From Amblyornis subalaris (lineage: Eukaryota; Chordata; Aves; Passeriformes; Ptilonorhynchidae), in contig JACAXG010000021.1 in assembly GCA_018881555.1 (NCBI GenBank), forward strand, positions 8,126,245 through 8,190,244: 64,000 bases of DNA. The letters are read 5' to 3'. Positions 12,901 to 26,500 of the stretch are shown here, piece after piece. The notes beneath the pieces are model-generated. The model did not search any database. It was not told the origin of the DNA and was given only the letters and a program-made list of their open reading frames with translations. The translations under genes and the position numbers were made by a program. Positions within the stretch are counted from its first letter, which is position 1. Every line of letters starts with the position of its first letter.

Positions 12901-14540
12901 TTTGCAGAAGAGAATACCTATAGCAGTGTTTCTTGGGCTTCTGATTGTCCATGTAAGCATTTATTTGGTTACCCAGGTTGAATGCAAGAGCTTTAAGCAG
13001 AGTAGAGATTCCTGGAGTGACGTTTCTGCTACCAAACACAGAGGATCTGGACAAATGAATCCTTAAGATGGGTTTGTGGTGTCACTTCACCTCTGAGGCA
13101 GCACCATTAGTATGGTTTCACATCTGAGCTTCCCAACATCCAATGGGACAGCTTGGGTGTGGATGAAATAGTGCTGGCATGACCTGGCTTGTGAGACTGT
13201 TTTCATTTCACTCCCCCGGCAGGTGTCCTGGGAAGTCAAGGTTATAAACCTTCAGTAGGGGTTTCACAGCTTCTCCTTAAAAGTTACCGAATGAATAAAA
13301 ATTGCTATTGATAGGGTTTCTAAACTTCAGAATAGCATTAGTTGTAGCTCTCATCTGTTACCTTAGTAGGAATATGTCAATTCATCTTGGTTTCAAGAGT
13401 GGGACAAAGACTTCAGAAGATCACAAAGAGCTGCTTGGAATCAGACTTGCTGGACATGGGGTAAGTTGGCCATGTTGCTGCTCAGGTTTCCTTTTCATGG
13501 AAGAAGAATGATCATACTTGATTCATCTGTGAAATACTTTGTGCTCTAGTGAGGAGCAGCGTATGTGTGACACCCTTTCTACAGTGAGCGGTAGACCTGA
13601 GGTAGGTGCGTGTCCACCCACACTATTTGTACTTCAGTGGTTCTGCCCAAGGGATGACTGACACAACATACATGACACACAGGTGTGTAGTGGCATGGCA
13701 CTGTGTACCACTGNGTATCCCCTTTACTACATAACCCAGCCCTTGTTGAGCCACACTTTGGATTTTCCCACATAAAGTGGTGTTTGCTCCTTAGAAGCTC
13801 AGTTGTGGAGACACAGGGTTTTGCCCCCTTGCTTTTGTCATTTTGTTTTTTGTGTCCAATCTGATAAGGCTGATAAACCTGCAAGCAGTGTGCGAGGAGA
13901 ATTTCCTGGCATGAGCGGAGGAATTGCCAAGATTGTTATCATTCTGTACTACAGAAGGGCCTGTTTTATTTATACACCATTTGTCTTCAGTTTCATTATG
14001 TGCCAAGAAGAAAAAAGACAGACTTTCCCTTCAAGCAGTTGCTTGTGTAACCATTCATACTGCAGGCGCACGGATGCCTTGATGCTTCAGCCAAATACTT
14101 TTCTGCCCTAGCAGTGTTCATGAGGGTGCTCTCCTTGCCTCCGCCCCCAGCCTGGCACACGTGTTGTGTACACATGGTTGGAGGATGCTTTCATCCTTGT
14201 TCTTCTAACTGCCCAGTTGAGCCAGAGCTATCCAGCTTTTCTCTTTTAACTGCTTTGCTTTCCTGACTTTGGGGGCATGGCTTTGCATAAAGGCTGTGGC
14301 TTTAAACTGTTCCAGATGTGGTGGAGGCAATGCTGACCATTGGATGAGTACTGCCAGTGTTTACGCTGTTCAGGAAAAAGCCAGTGGGAAGCATTCTGTG
14401 AGGAGGGTTTTAACCCAAGAGTTTGCAAAAAGCATCAACAGCTTCAGGTTTTTTGGGTTTTTTTTTGATGATGATTTTAGTTTCATCTTGACTCCATACT
14501 TCAAGGCATCTTATCCTTGTGCTCGGTCACCTCAACTAGA
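6991..14540. other. Intergenic, no gene seen
   Basis: AT-rich unique-looking sequence with only chance-size open frames. Further AATAAA hexamers (7443, 8342, 9881 and 11686) leave room for extended SOCS5 3' UTR isoforms. The only compositional outlier is a GC- and CpG-richer patch at about 11336-11480, described under findings. No RNA gene or recognisable transposon was found. Confidence 0.6.
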
Positions 14541-14564
14541 TTTTTTTTTTTTTTTTTTTTTTTT
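14541..14564. repeat. Poly-T run, 24 nt
   Basis: An uninterrupted T24 follows a looser T-rich stretch about 90 nt upstream. The minus strand upstream of the A-run has no AATAAA and no recognisable mRNA, so a retropseudogene tail is not supported. Confidence 0.9.
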
Positions 14565-17123
14565 GCTTTGGAGGGGAAAGGAAAAGAAAGGCAAAAGTGC
14601 TTGCAAACAGTTCTAGCACAAACTTCGAAAGAGCCATTTCCAAGACTGGTATCTGTGTCACTTTAAGGCCTCCTGAAATTCTCAGGTGTCTGGTATCTCT
14701 TGCTGGAATTTAAGACTGGCACCAGCTCCAGAGATACAGTTGCCCAGAGAAGTTGAGTAGTGCCCTGAAGCGCTGCTTGGCTGCAGCCCTTGGGAGATGC
14801 CTCGGAAGTCACTTCCCAGCAGGTCATCACTTGCTGCACTGTGTGCTTCACAGGCATTGGTGCCCTCCAGAGCTTGCCCTGGGTCCTGCTTTCTGGCAGT
14901 TTAGACCTTTTCACAAAGGTTCCATTTCTAATCCTTGCACTCCTCCCAGGACCAGTGCCACCTCATGAAGCAGTCTAAGATGGTCTGAGGCTCTGAATGT
15001 GGCTTAATCTTCCTTTGCTTCTTGGGTGGAAAGAGGAGCACAAGAGTTGATCCCATCTCAGACTGGACAGAGAATGGATCTAGTGGCCAACCCTGCTTTC
15101 CATGACTTTTGGTTAGAGAGCTTTTACTACCCTCCTTTAGCCAGAAGTTTTAGGTTGACAGGAGAAAATCTGACCTGGCTCCTGCCTGAGTAAGCCCACA
15201 GACCGAATCCCTCCATCCTAACAGGACCAGTTCTGGCATACTGATTGTCATATAGAAGGTTAGAGACTGCCTTGGTGAATGGAACAGGGCTCCCCTCAGG
15301 CTGCCTTTTCCTAGAGTGCAGTGATAGTGTCTGCACCCATATCGTGAGTAATTTGCACTCTGAGCAGTAAGCTGCCTTCAGTTTTGTGTAAGAATTTCTG
15401 CAGTATAATTGTCCCCTTCAGGTTGTTTCAAAGGGCTCCTCTTGGTTTCTCAAGACCCTACCTAGTCTTATCATGTCCACTCAAACTTGAATCAGTAATA
15501 GGTTATAATTTGTTGTGGTACAACAAGTTTTGCCAAAAATAACTAAGCAATTGACTAATCAGTAACGATCAAGTAGATGCTGATCAACACTATTCTTCAG
15601 ACCTGCTCACAGTCTTTTAAATCAGCATCTCCACTCAAAGCTCTATTCATTGCCGTTAGTAATATGGTCCTCAGTGTGAAATCATGACTTTGCTTTTCTG
15701 TTGGGAGATACCCTAATTAGCAGCAGGAATGAATGCTTAAGCCAAGTAATTAGATTCTCTCCTTGAAGTTTAGTCATCGCTTTTCTGCAGGGACNTGTTC
15801 TTCCCTTTTATTCTGGCACGCGGTTTGACGTCTGAGCTTCTTAGTTAAAAGTTTGTTTGTGGCCATCTGTGCTGCTTAAACACTATTTTTCTCCTCCATC
15901 CTGCAAGGGTTAGAAACCCTAAGGACTTGGAAACATTTCCTTTCATTCTCTTTTAATTTTCCTCTCCATATATTGTTTCAAAACCTCTTTCCTTAGCAGA
16001 TATTTAAAGTGGATTAGACATCTATGAAGATCAGATCTCTGAGCCCATAGCAACCANTCCAGTGGCTGTCAAATCGATGACAAGGGTGAGCAATGCATGC
16101 CCTTATAGCTGGCCCTCCCTGCACTGCCTCTCTCTTGACAAAATTGCCTTTTGCGCTTGCTTTCTCTTTTATTTGAGGTAAATTTTGTTTCTGCTAATTA
16201 CAGTTTTTCCCAAAATTGCAGAGTTACATATCTGAATCATGTAATTCTACCTTGGAGACTGAGGAACCTTTTGGATTTGTATTTGAACACCATGAAATTG
16301 GTTGGGACCAATTCGCACAACTTCACCACAACAGAATTCCAGGTCTCAGCTATTTCATCTAAAGGTTGTGGAACCAAAGAGCTGATTGTGACACCACCTA
16401 CAATGACAGGGAAAGGATGAAAATATTAAATGGTTAAAATGCCACCCAGCAAAGCTCGGACTACTCTGGTGAACCGAGTGCCGAAAGCAGCTCCCTGGAA
16501 GTGTGGCTGCATCTTTACCAAGGAATGTGCTGATGTGGGGTCTTCCAGGAACAGTGAGCTTTTAGCAGAACAGTGTCCTGCTCACCCCACTTCTAGGGAC
16601 TGCAAAATATGGCACCTCATCATTTGTTCAGGTTCAGGGAATAGCAGGGTTTTCTACCAAGTGAGTAGTCTGTGGAAATGGTTGTTGCTCCCATAAAAAT
16701 GATGATGTGACTTCATGTGTAGTGAATATGTGCCATAACAGGTATCTACTTTTTAGTTAATTCTCTGAAAAATTTCAAGCTTATTGAAGTTGTGCTTTGA
16801 GAGGATGCTTCTCTGTGCCAAGCCAATCTCTTTGCATGGATGAGGAAAAGACTGGAAAACTTTAAGCAAATGCCTTCACATAAAGCTTTTTGCCCTAATC
16901 AGAAATATGCAAAAGAAGTTTAAAATTTTCTTACAATGTGTTCATGTACAGAATGACCTTCCAAAGCTGTATTTTCACTCTATAGCTTACTTAAAATATT
17001 GTACTTAATGCATGTATGTATATATCTGTCATCTTCCCCCCCAGAACTTAAGGTGTAGTTGTTGGTGGTCAGCATAGACATTAGGCAAAAGTTAGGAGAT
17101 GTGCTTGGCATGTGTGTGATGGG
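14565..17123. other. Intergenic, no gene seen
   Basis: Ordinary non-coding sequence. Open frames at about 16151-16420 and 16430-16696 show no family resemblance, and I do not support them as genes. Confidence 0.55.
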
Positions 17124-17200
17124 TCATAGAATCATAGAATCATAGAATATGCTGAGTTGGAAGGGACCCATCAGGATCATTGTGTCCCAACTTCTGATCA
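17124..17200 (-). mobile_element. CR1 LINE 3' end fragment
   Basis: Three tandem tcatagaa units at 17124-17148 are the reverse complement of the CR1 3' terminal ATTCTATG repeats. They are followed by gagttggaagggaccca and catcaggatcattgtgtcc, the reverse complement of the well-known CR1 3' UTR. Homology fades after about 17200, so this is a strongly 5'-truncated copy on the minus strand. Confidence 0.85.
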
Positions 17201-19741
17201 GGTCAACAGGTATTGGAACCTGGGGGAAAAAGGACAGGGCTGGGATTCATCATAAGTTGTATGAGATCCAGACCTGGATCAGCATGTCACCTGCAAGTTT
17301 CTGTAGGTTAGCTTTTAGATCTAGAAATACACAATTTGAAGCTTCAGGTTTTAATCATTTGTATGTATTGTCTTGATTTAATTGGTTTATTCTACAGTGA
17401 TTAAGTGCTGTTGCTTGAGATGAGAAATAAGTATGAGTTTACTATGGGGACTTATGGGAAAGCTGTGGGGGGCTGTTTTGATTTATTGTGAGAACTTGAG
17501 TAAGTAGACTCAGAATCAGTGGACTGGGTTAGGCAGCTCTGCCTGTGTGTGTGGGACTGGGAGGCATTCGTGGATTACCTTGTGGAGTATACCNCCCAGC
17601 CCTAGCTCCCTGGTTAGCCAGCCTGTCAAATTATTGCAGCTCTTGAGCTGTGTGTTTGTATGTTGTTTGCATGGAAGCTGCAACATGAGAAAGGTGACCA
17701 CAGATGGTGCAGGCTCACCCCTTTCCTCAGAATGTCCCACAGCACAGACGTGAGGCCACAGCTGCTCCACTGGACCCTCTTTGTAAGGCCACAGTCTTCC
17801 AGGCGCACAGCTGTGCTTTGTTCCCTGTTGGCATTAGGTCACTGCTCCAAATAAGAGATTTCTTGTTGTGTATTTGTGGAAGGAAAGTTTGAGTCTCCTT
17901 TATTCCTTGCTTACTGCATCTGGCTTGGGATCNAGTGCTGTTTGGTGGCCTGTTATGCTGCCTGTGTACTCATCCTCTGTCATATTATCACATTGTGTGT
18001 GGGCTGACTCAGCTCGCTCTTTGTCCTCTGCAACCAGCTGGGATAGAGTGCCTGGCATTCCCTGTTGATCCCAGGTCTTCCATATGTATTAACAGTCAAA
18101 CAAACTTTTTTAGGATGAGACACATGGTCATCCTGGAGCATGTTTGCCAAAAGCAGTCATATGTGGCCACGGCAAAGGCTTCAGGCTCNACTCGTGCTGT
18201 GGTAATATTGAGATATTACCATATATCCAGCAGGCCAAAGCTTCAGCCTGCTGACTCCAGCAAGGGAANCCAGCTGCAGGGGACATCGCAGGTAACTATT
18301 CATTGTATAAATATCTCCCTCAGGACACAGCTCAAGGAGTTTTGATCACAATCCCAGCAATCACTTGTGCAATGGAAAGGCTCTTCAACTTCTCAAAGAT
18401 GATTAAGATAGGCCATGCAAACATGGAGCGTGGTAATTCACTTACACATTGTCACTTGAATGAGGTCCTGTGTGTCTCTGCTTCGTGTGTATGATTGTAG
18501 ACCTACTTGAAAACTAACTTGTTTTTTTGTTTTTGTTTGAAGTTGGCACGGGGACAAACTGTAAGTAATTCACTGCCTTTTTTTCCTATCATGATTGTTG
18601 ACATTTAAACAGACCAGACCTGCTGTTCTGGTGATGATGCTTGCTCATTGGGATTTTGGGGTTCTTTTTTTGTTTGTTTAGGGGGGGGGGGTTTTGTTTG
18701 TTTATTTTTTAATCTATTTAGTTACGATTTATGTAGAATTTGCTTTGCCTGAAACAGTTAAATGGATACATAGAAGAAAACCCTCAGAAACTGTTTCTTT
18801 AATATTATCAATTAGTATATATATTGTGACATTAGAGCCTTACACTGCAAACTGGGACATAGCCACATTCCCATTCATAATGGGACTACTCATTTTGGGA
18901 TGGAATCTCCTCTTTGTAAATCCAATTTATTATGTGAAACAGTAATGTCCCTTAATGGCATCACCTACCTGAAAGGTTTATCGTCTGTNAAGAGACTCAT
19001 TAAAACTAGTGAGAGTACTGTAGTACTGTGCTGTAAAAGGTAAAGGATACAAAAATATATTAGCCATACAATTTTTCCGTTATCAGAGCTAGAGATAATA
19101 GTCAGAATATTCAACGTATTTACAATAAATTTTGTTTGATAATGAAGGAGGTCAGACTGATCTAACATTTGTTACTTCTGAGTACACAAAGCCCCAGTAG
19201 TGTGTTTTTCAGATTTGAGGGCTTAAAAAAATAAAAATTTAAGTAATCTGCATTATTTGCAGACTTTTAAAGTCTCTCCTGAAGTCAGAGAGGCCTGAAA
19301 ATACTGAATTCATCACATAAAAATTATATTTGTCTCCAGGCTTGATACCTTAAAGAGCAGAATCTGGATGATTAAGCTAAAAGATACTCTTAGAGATGTG
19401 CTGAATGCTTTGAAGTAGAGGAAAAAATATTCTGCTAAGTGTGGAGATAAGCAGAGATGTAGTGCTGGGGTAGGATTGCTGTTGGCCCTCTTATGGTGGC
19501 TACGTGAGCTAAATGATGTCAACAGCTTTCTTTTTTTTTTTCTGAACTCAGAGATAATTCAGATCCAGAAACACCCAAGCTTCTTTGAGAAACTTTAACA
19601 GGAGCTGGGGACTGCTGAGTGGGTGCAGATTTTATTGCTCCGGCAAAGTCAGTCTGTTACCACAACGTTCAGAGGCTCTGGGGAACTTGCCTCTCCTTGG
19701 TGTCTTGGAACAGCCTGTCTCAAAGCTTCAAGTTTTCTTTG
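17201..19741. other. Intergenic, no gene seen
   Basis: No supportable exon. An 83-codon frame at 18694-18945, rich in hydrophobic residues, resembles nothing I recognise. The run of 11 G at 18681 lies just upstream of it. Confidence 0.55.
18681..18691. repeat. Poly-G run, 11 nt
   Basis: Eleven consecutive G bases between T-rich tgtttg runs. Confidence 0.9.
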
Positions 19742-19747
19742 CTTGTT
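19742..19747. repeat. Target-site duplication CTTGTT, left copy
   Basis: CTTGTT directly precedes the TG terminus of the LTR at 19748. The identical hexamer follows the other terminus at 20512-20517. Six-base duplications are typical of class II (ERVK-like) integrations. Confidence 0.85.
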
Positions 19748-20511
19748 TGTTGCGGCGGGCGGATGGTGAATGCTGCAACCTTCCCAAAAGCGTCACGCTC
19801 GTCCGGTGGTACCTCGGCGTGGTGTGCGGCTCCGGTGGGAAAGGTCCAGTGCCATGCCTTCCCTGGGACTCCCGGAGCCCCAGTCTCCGTTGAGTTGATG
19901 ACCCTCAGGAGGGGCTGTGGAGCCTCTACGCTAACACCCACTATCCCACCGGCGCAGATGGTAGCGCAGGCACGTGCACACTCAGTGCCTTAAGCCGGGG
20001 GCAAAGAGCTAGGAGCAGACTCTCCTTATGATGTTCCACAAAGGTGTTTAATAGTGAAGAGTCAGGGAAGGAGAACCAAAAGAACAGCGTGACACCAGGT
20101 TATATACTGCACAGGCAAGGGGCGGAGAGAACACTGAGGACCAATAACATGAGGGTAAGAGGGAGGAGAAAAGGCGGGACTACAATACATAGAACCAATG
20201 AGGGTACCCGAGGGGAGGAGAAGGGGAACAGGGCCAATAGGGTGTCGAGCGAGGGGGAACTTTCTTGAAAACATAACCTTATACAGAACAAAGATTGACA
20301 GGGATAAACCAACCGGATAGGGGGACACAACTTAGCAGGGCCTGGATGGGAGAGACCTTCCTAATCATCTTACGGGGAGATCTTGTTCTGGACCTCGGAG
20401 CCCTCTCTTCAATACAACACTTGGGCCCCCTGGCCCACCAACTCCTCGGTNCCTGGTGTGGCTGGCCTGTCCACTGCAGCCTTTCCCGCTGCTGGCCTAG
20501 CCACCACCACA
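19748..20511 (-). mobile_element. Solo LTR, ERVK-like, 764 bp
   Basis: On the minus strand the element starts TGTGGTGGTGGC at 20511 and ends GCCGCAACA at 19748, forming imperfect terminal inverted repeats. It is flanked by a perfect 6-bp duplication CTTGTT. Sense-strand promoter parts are visible: three ATTGG (inverted CCAAT) boxes at 20234-20238, 20195-20199 and 20141-20145, a GC box (CCGCCCC) at about 20120, a TATATAA box at 20100-20106, and an ATTAAA polyadenylation signal at 20047-20052. U3 is about 435 bp, R short, and U5 about 280 bp. No internal retroviral sequence adjoins it, so it is a solo LTR from recombination. The perfect duplication suggests a fairly young insertion. Class II assignment rests on the 6-bp duplication. 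Confidence 0.88.
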
Positions 20512-20517
20512 CTTGTT
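20512..20517. repeat. Target-site duplication CTTGTT, right copy
   Basis: A perfect copy of the hexamer at 19742-19747, directly abutting the TGTGG terminus of the minus-strand LTR. Confidence 0.85.
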
Positions 20518-23500
20518 GGCTGTGTGATTCCAGCAAGGTAAAATCTAGACAAATTTGATGGGGAAAAAAGGCCCAGCTTAGTAGCTGTTGTACCTAGCTG
20601 TTTTTTTGAGCTCGTAGAAGAAGTAGTAAGCCCTCCAAAGAAATAATTTTGCTATCAGAGGAAGCTGGAAAACAGCATACACACACAACTGCTCTTTCAG
20701 GCTAGTCCTCCCTGCCCCACCTCAGTTTAACTGACTATTTAAAACTGCTAAAACCCAAAATGTTGGGGCAGTTACCCATGAGACAAGGAGCACAGCAGCT
20801 TAGCTGGTCCAAGGACATCAGATGCAATTGCTCCTCACTCTTAATCCTCTTCCTTGATATCTCATCTGGACTGACAATTCCATATGCTTCATAGCTTAGG
20901 TACAGGACAGCTTTCTTTTCTATTGTGGACTTGCTGTAAAGCCTCTGAGTGGTCTTCCTGCCATGATGCCAGCCCCATCCAAGGAGTTCCCAGATGCATG
21001 TCAGGAAACAAGCCAAGCACAAGACTCTTAGCTTCACTTCTTTCAATGTCTTGGGAGCCTTGAGCCACAGTTGCTGTAAGAGGTTCTCAGCTTGATTCGA
21101 GAGTTTACTTCAAAAGTTATTTTCCTCAAATTTTTTGCTGTTCCCAACTTTTGTGCATTTATTTTATTCTTTAGAAAGTTGTAATTCTATCAGTGAGTTT
21201 TGTTCCCCCTTTAAATTAGAAAGAAGGGGACAGATGACTTCAGGTCTTGCTAAATGGAGTTTAGCATGAGTATGACCACATCACTGGTCCAAAGCCTGCC
21301 CTGACAGTGAAGGACTTAAAGTTGCATCTATAACACATTTATTTCATGGCTGATGAATCTTCTAGTACAGACTTTTAATATTGGAAACTAAATTTGTCAA
21401 AAACCATCGTTTCCCTTTCAGTTGAACACGTACAGCTGTTGCAAACACTGCTGCATGCTGGTACCAAAAAATACCACATTTTTCTTCTACAGTTTGAACA
21501 GGAAATAATTGTGGTTTCTCAGATCCCACTTTGAAGCAGTGGGGCTTTTATAGCTGGCTGAATTTAATAACTGTAATTGTACATGCAGTCCTGCTCCAGC
21601 TGTGCACCGGGCACCATGAGTCACTGTCCAAACCCATCCCTTAGGTTCAAACCACTCTTACAGAGATGATTCTAAAATACTCCTGAGTATCTTCTGCTCC
21701 GATGTTGGGAAGTCCCCTTCTGGTCAGGCAGCTCTGTTGTGGCCATTTTAAATGATTCTCCTGGAGTTTGCATATCCTACATTGCAGGCTCCCAAGTTAG
21801 AGCTGAGAGCAGAGGAAAAGGCTGTCCCCAGGGAGCAGCGACCTGGACAGGAATGGGTGCATATGGTGATCTCCCCCTAGAGCACAGCAGACAAAAAAGC
21901 TTGCAGGCCTCTGACCCTCTCCTGAGGGCACGTGCCAGCCTGGGGAACTTTCTCACCTCTACTGCTCACCACCCCCTTGTGCCTCTTTGCGCCANTTCTT
22001 GTTGCTGTCACTTCAGCATTTTTCCTAGTAGGTTAATTTGCTATAAACAACAACCAAGAAATCCAGAAATTTGTCCACTTTGCCAGAAAAAGCCATAGTT
22101 TAGATGCTTTTGCATAACATTGTTATAAATCATACTAGGCTCTATAAATTCCTTTCCATCTGCAAAACTCAGATCATCTTATTAAATAGCTCAGTATTGC
22201 CTGGTGTGGCTGTAAAAAATACAGAAACTGAGGCAGAAAAGTGACATTCACTTCATCTTGCCAAGTGGCCAGTAACAAAGCTGGGGAAAAGGAGTTGATT
22301 CACTTCCAGCTCTCTTCCCAGCAACTTTTGCCACGCCGTAAATAAAGTTGAAATACTTAAATATTTTTAAAATTCCTTTAAAATAATTATAATAAATGCC
22401 TTCTTATTTCATACATTTCCTGCCCACATAGCATATTTACATATTACATGTAGCTGGAAGGTATAATTAGAGATCCCTGTTCAGGCACCTGACTCATAGC
22501 ACCTTTAGCTTGCCACCATAAATAGGCATGTTCAGCTGAGACTGCTCGTGACGTGATGCCCCTGCCTGTGCATCGAAGGCACCCTCTGATCTGCTACTGA
22601 TCTCTAGGGCAGACTGCAAATTCAGACTTCTTTTCCTTAGCCAAAGGCCATTTGACTGATTCCCAGCAGATGTTGGCACAGGCTTTGACCCTGAGCCTGA
22701 CCCTCAGCCTATTGCTGGTGTCAGCAGGTGGGATGAAGACCACCTTCAAGTCAAAGCACTCATGAGACATCCTCTAAGAGAAGTGTGGTGAGACCCTGGC
22801 GACCTGTCACTGCAGTGCCAACACAGCTGTCCACGTCAGCTTTGCTGGAGGCCAACTGCTTCTGCTCTGCTCTGGAAGGTGCTTGATGGCAAAGCACTAG
22901 GTCTGTGCAAATCAACTGGCCATAGGCAGAAATCACACACTTGGGTCTGATTTTCTCATGTGCTGAGGTATGCAGGAGGTGGGGAAAGAGCTGTTTGAAG
23001 GTATCTCAAGGAGCTGGGTCTGCAAATGCACTCTGTAGTGCTACTACTGCCTGTAGTATGTATTTGAATTTGCAAATACAGGACTTTGTCCAAGAAATGT
23101 CAAATCTCCCTTGCCTAAGATGGGAATGGGGTGCTATGTGGATTATCTGGTGCTTTGGGAGGTCCTTGACTGTATGTGTGTGAATGGTACCTACTGAGTA
23201 GGACTGTTTTTCAGCAGGATCAGACTTAGACTGCACAGTCCTGAACAATATCTGGAGTAAGTCTTTCCAAAATTGTTGTAGTACCCCCAGCAGAGGCAGG
23301 GTACATGCACTATAGCATTTGGATGCCTTAGATTCCCAGTTTCCTGTTAAGCCTGAGTGGATTTACTGCATGGTGGTTCCAGCCACTGCTGGACACACAC
23401 TGAAGTCCTGGGAAAACATGGAACAATAGTTGTTCAGAAGCTCTGAGGGGGAAAGAGATACACTCAGCATTCTGTAGGAAAAATTATATTTGGCCTGTAA

Positions 23501-26500
23501 GTGCACCCCTGCATCTGTTTTGGTTAAAAAATCAGTCCCATACACTTTCCTNGGTGTTGTGAAATTGTATAGTTCATCAGATCTGATCCAGTCTGTAAAG
23601 AAATGTTTACTGTGGACTCTCGAGAGATTGTCAGCAGTCCTGGAAGGTTGCTGAACTTGATCTCTCTCGATTGACAGAGTACAATCCACATAGGATGCAG
23701 AGCAGGATGTGGTTTTTCAGGCAGAGTAGCCACATTCTTGAAGGTGGCTACAGGCAGAGGGAATCTTAATTTTAGTTATTGAACATAGAATCACTTATCT
23801 GCTTATTCAACTCTTAAAAGGGAAGAAGAACCTGGTCATTCTGTGCAGTCCTTTGTGGAAGGATTGTAATAGCTCAAGTTGTCCTTCAAACAGCCAAGTG
23901 GCACCATGTGTCTCCTGGAAGAATTAAGTACTGGGGAGACTTTACACTCACAAATGGCCTGACCTTCTGCCATGGTCTCCAAAACTGTACATGGAAACCA
24001 AGGGACTTCTGTATCAGTAGAATGGTATTTGCTGGGTCTCAAATGACGGGTTTTGCAGATTAGCAATCTATCCAATGAATGATATCATAAAATTCTGTCT
24101 AGCAAAAACTGCTGCCAACATTTTAAAATATCTACCAAATCCTCTTCCCGTTAAAACAGTCATGTTAAAGTTGTCTGTTCCAAACAGAATGATATTTTAC
24201 TGTTATGTAAAATTGGTTATGTGGTTTTCCTCCTCAGATTTGTGCGAAAGTATGTGTTTCACAAGGCACATCAAAATTGTCTCATGGGCAAAAACATGTA
24301 AACGTCAAGTGTGTCGTTTTCTTGAAATCCCCTGCAAAATGGCTAGCCATGCTGCCTTAACCATTCAGAGGCACAAGAGGAAAGAAGGATTTTGCAGGCG
24401 CTCCAGGCCTGGGTCTGTGGAACAGCTGAGATGAGCCTGTGGCTCTGCAGTTTCCCATCAGGAAGTCACCCAAATGTGCTTTCTATGCTCAGTTTCCCCA
24501 TTTGGGAGGCAATTACTGGGTAAATGATCTGGGTTCTGCTAATGAAAAATATAACACAAGGTCCATGTGTGGCTGGGTTGGCTCCATAGGTCCAGCAGTA
24601 CCTGCTGTTGTGATACATAATCCCAGTTCATGCTTCTGGGAACAGTTTCCTGCAGCACTGCAGGTGGGAAGTTTGGGAAATTTCTCCTTTGTGCTGGCTC
24701 CACATTGAGCTCTTTCTTCTCAATGCAGCCAATACACTTAAGGAGAACAAGCTCACTTCTGCCTTGCCTGGTTGTTCAGCATGAATCATTAACCAAGCAC
24801 TTGAATATGACAAACCAAAAATGTTTGTTGAGTGCCTTTTGCAGTCTGCATGGATATTTTGCCTTCTGAGGGAGGTATGGTTTCCTTCTCCCTCTCCTCT
24901 GCTATGCTTTAACCAGACCTGAAGTACGTACATAGTAATATATAGATCTGTATCTATCTACATATATGTATATGTGTGTGTGTACATCTATATATACATG
25001 TACTGAAGTATACATGTATAGAGAACTTCTTTGTTGCTCCTGCTTTATGGGTGAGGAAAAGGGATGGTGTACATATCCTGAAGAAAGGAGTTAACTTTTC
25101 CTTGGATTCTTCCTTTTTAGCCACTCTAGTTTTTTGGTAAAAGGAATAGTAATCCCTTTCCTAGTAGCACTTAATGAACTGAAATCGTTCTCTAGGATAA
25201 TGATGACATGCCAGTTCTCAGTATATGGAAATGAGTTCTGAGATCCCACANGTGGATACACAAAAGGACAGCCTAGTGGGCTGAAGATCGGGGAGAAGAT
25301 ACCCTTGTGTGAAAGGTGGAGCTGTTTTGTCTGATGGATGCTTTGGGTGTTTCCTCCACAGATCTTTTTCCTTGTCTTGAAACCATTTCCTGGATGTGCT
25401 GGGCTGTAAATCCCTGGAGGAATAGCATGGTCTAGGTGGAGGTTGACTGGCTTTATCCTTTCTCCACGAGCCAAGACTGAAGAATTACTGAAATGCTGCA
25501 ACATTATCAATCGGGTGAGTGCTTTCATTGTAAATCTGTAAATCCTCTTAACCTCTATTTGTAAGAGATGAATGGGAGCCTGCAGCCCACCTTCTCATGT
25601 CATTCCCATTCATGCCAGAGATACAACAGCTAATACTGATTTCTCCCTTTTTAATGCAAGAGCATGTATCTGCTAGTGTTCAAACTGCATTTCCATGACA
25701 TAAGAAGAGTTGTCTGGATAATAAACTAATACAGTTAAAACACTCAGTTTGAACAGATGTTCTTGTCTGCACTTTTAAAGTGAATGGCCTTGATTTTGCA
25801 GCAAAGTCAGTGAGATGGCACCTGAATGCAAGGGTTTGGGTTTGTGAAGTTTTGCAGAATGATGGCCTATATTTATATTTCTTTCAGAAACTCTCCCTAT
25901 ACTGCACACAAACCTCATTTAGAGAGTTCTACTGAGACAGCACATTCAAGCCTTCATTATTAGGGGATGTCTGCAATGCCATTGTCTGTTCGACATTAAT
26001 TCTTCCAGCTGTGCATCTATGTATTGTAATGCCCTGATTTATTTGGCCACAGTTTGTTTTCTGCAGTGTCCTCATGCCTCTTGGCACTCGTGATGCTGAC
26101 GTTGAACCTGGGCTGTGTGGCAGATGGGGCTGAGCTGCATCAGAAAAATACGGGAATATAAGGAGATGTCAGATGGAATGCTGATCTCTCNGTTCACCCT
26201 TGGCTCTGTAACTTTGTCATGCAGCCATGGAGGAGCAGTGCAGGCATAACTGGCCACGGTAATGGGTGAGCACAAGCTGTGTTCCTGCAGCTCTGCAGGA
26301 GATAAGGGATCTCTTGCCCGCAGCAGGCAACTGCACTTCTCAAAAGTCTTTCCTGAGCCCTTAACTGCAGTTTTTCCTTGCTTTGTAATCTGGCCAAGGT
26401 TAGGTAGATTTTAATAGGTATAGATGCATTTCTACCACAAAGGTCACATCTCTGCCAAATTTCAAAATTTCCTCACATAAGAGGTTGCCTGGATTTATTT

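Noticed and set aside
14541..14564. Poly-T as the tail of a minus-strand processed pseudogene
   Set aside because: There is no AATAAA near the tail, no recognisable mRNA upstream on that strand, and no flanking duplication was seen.
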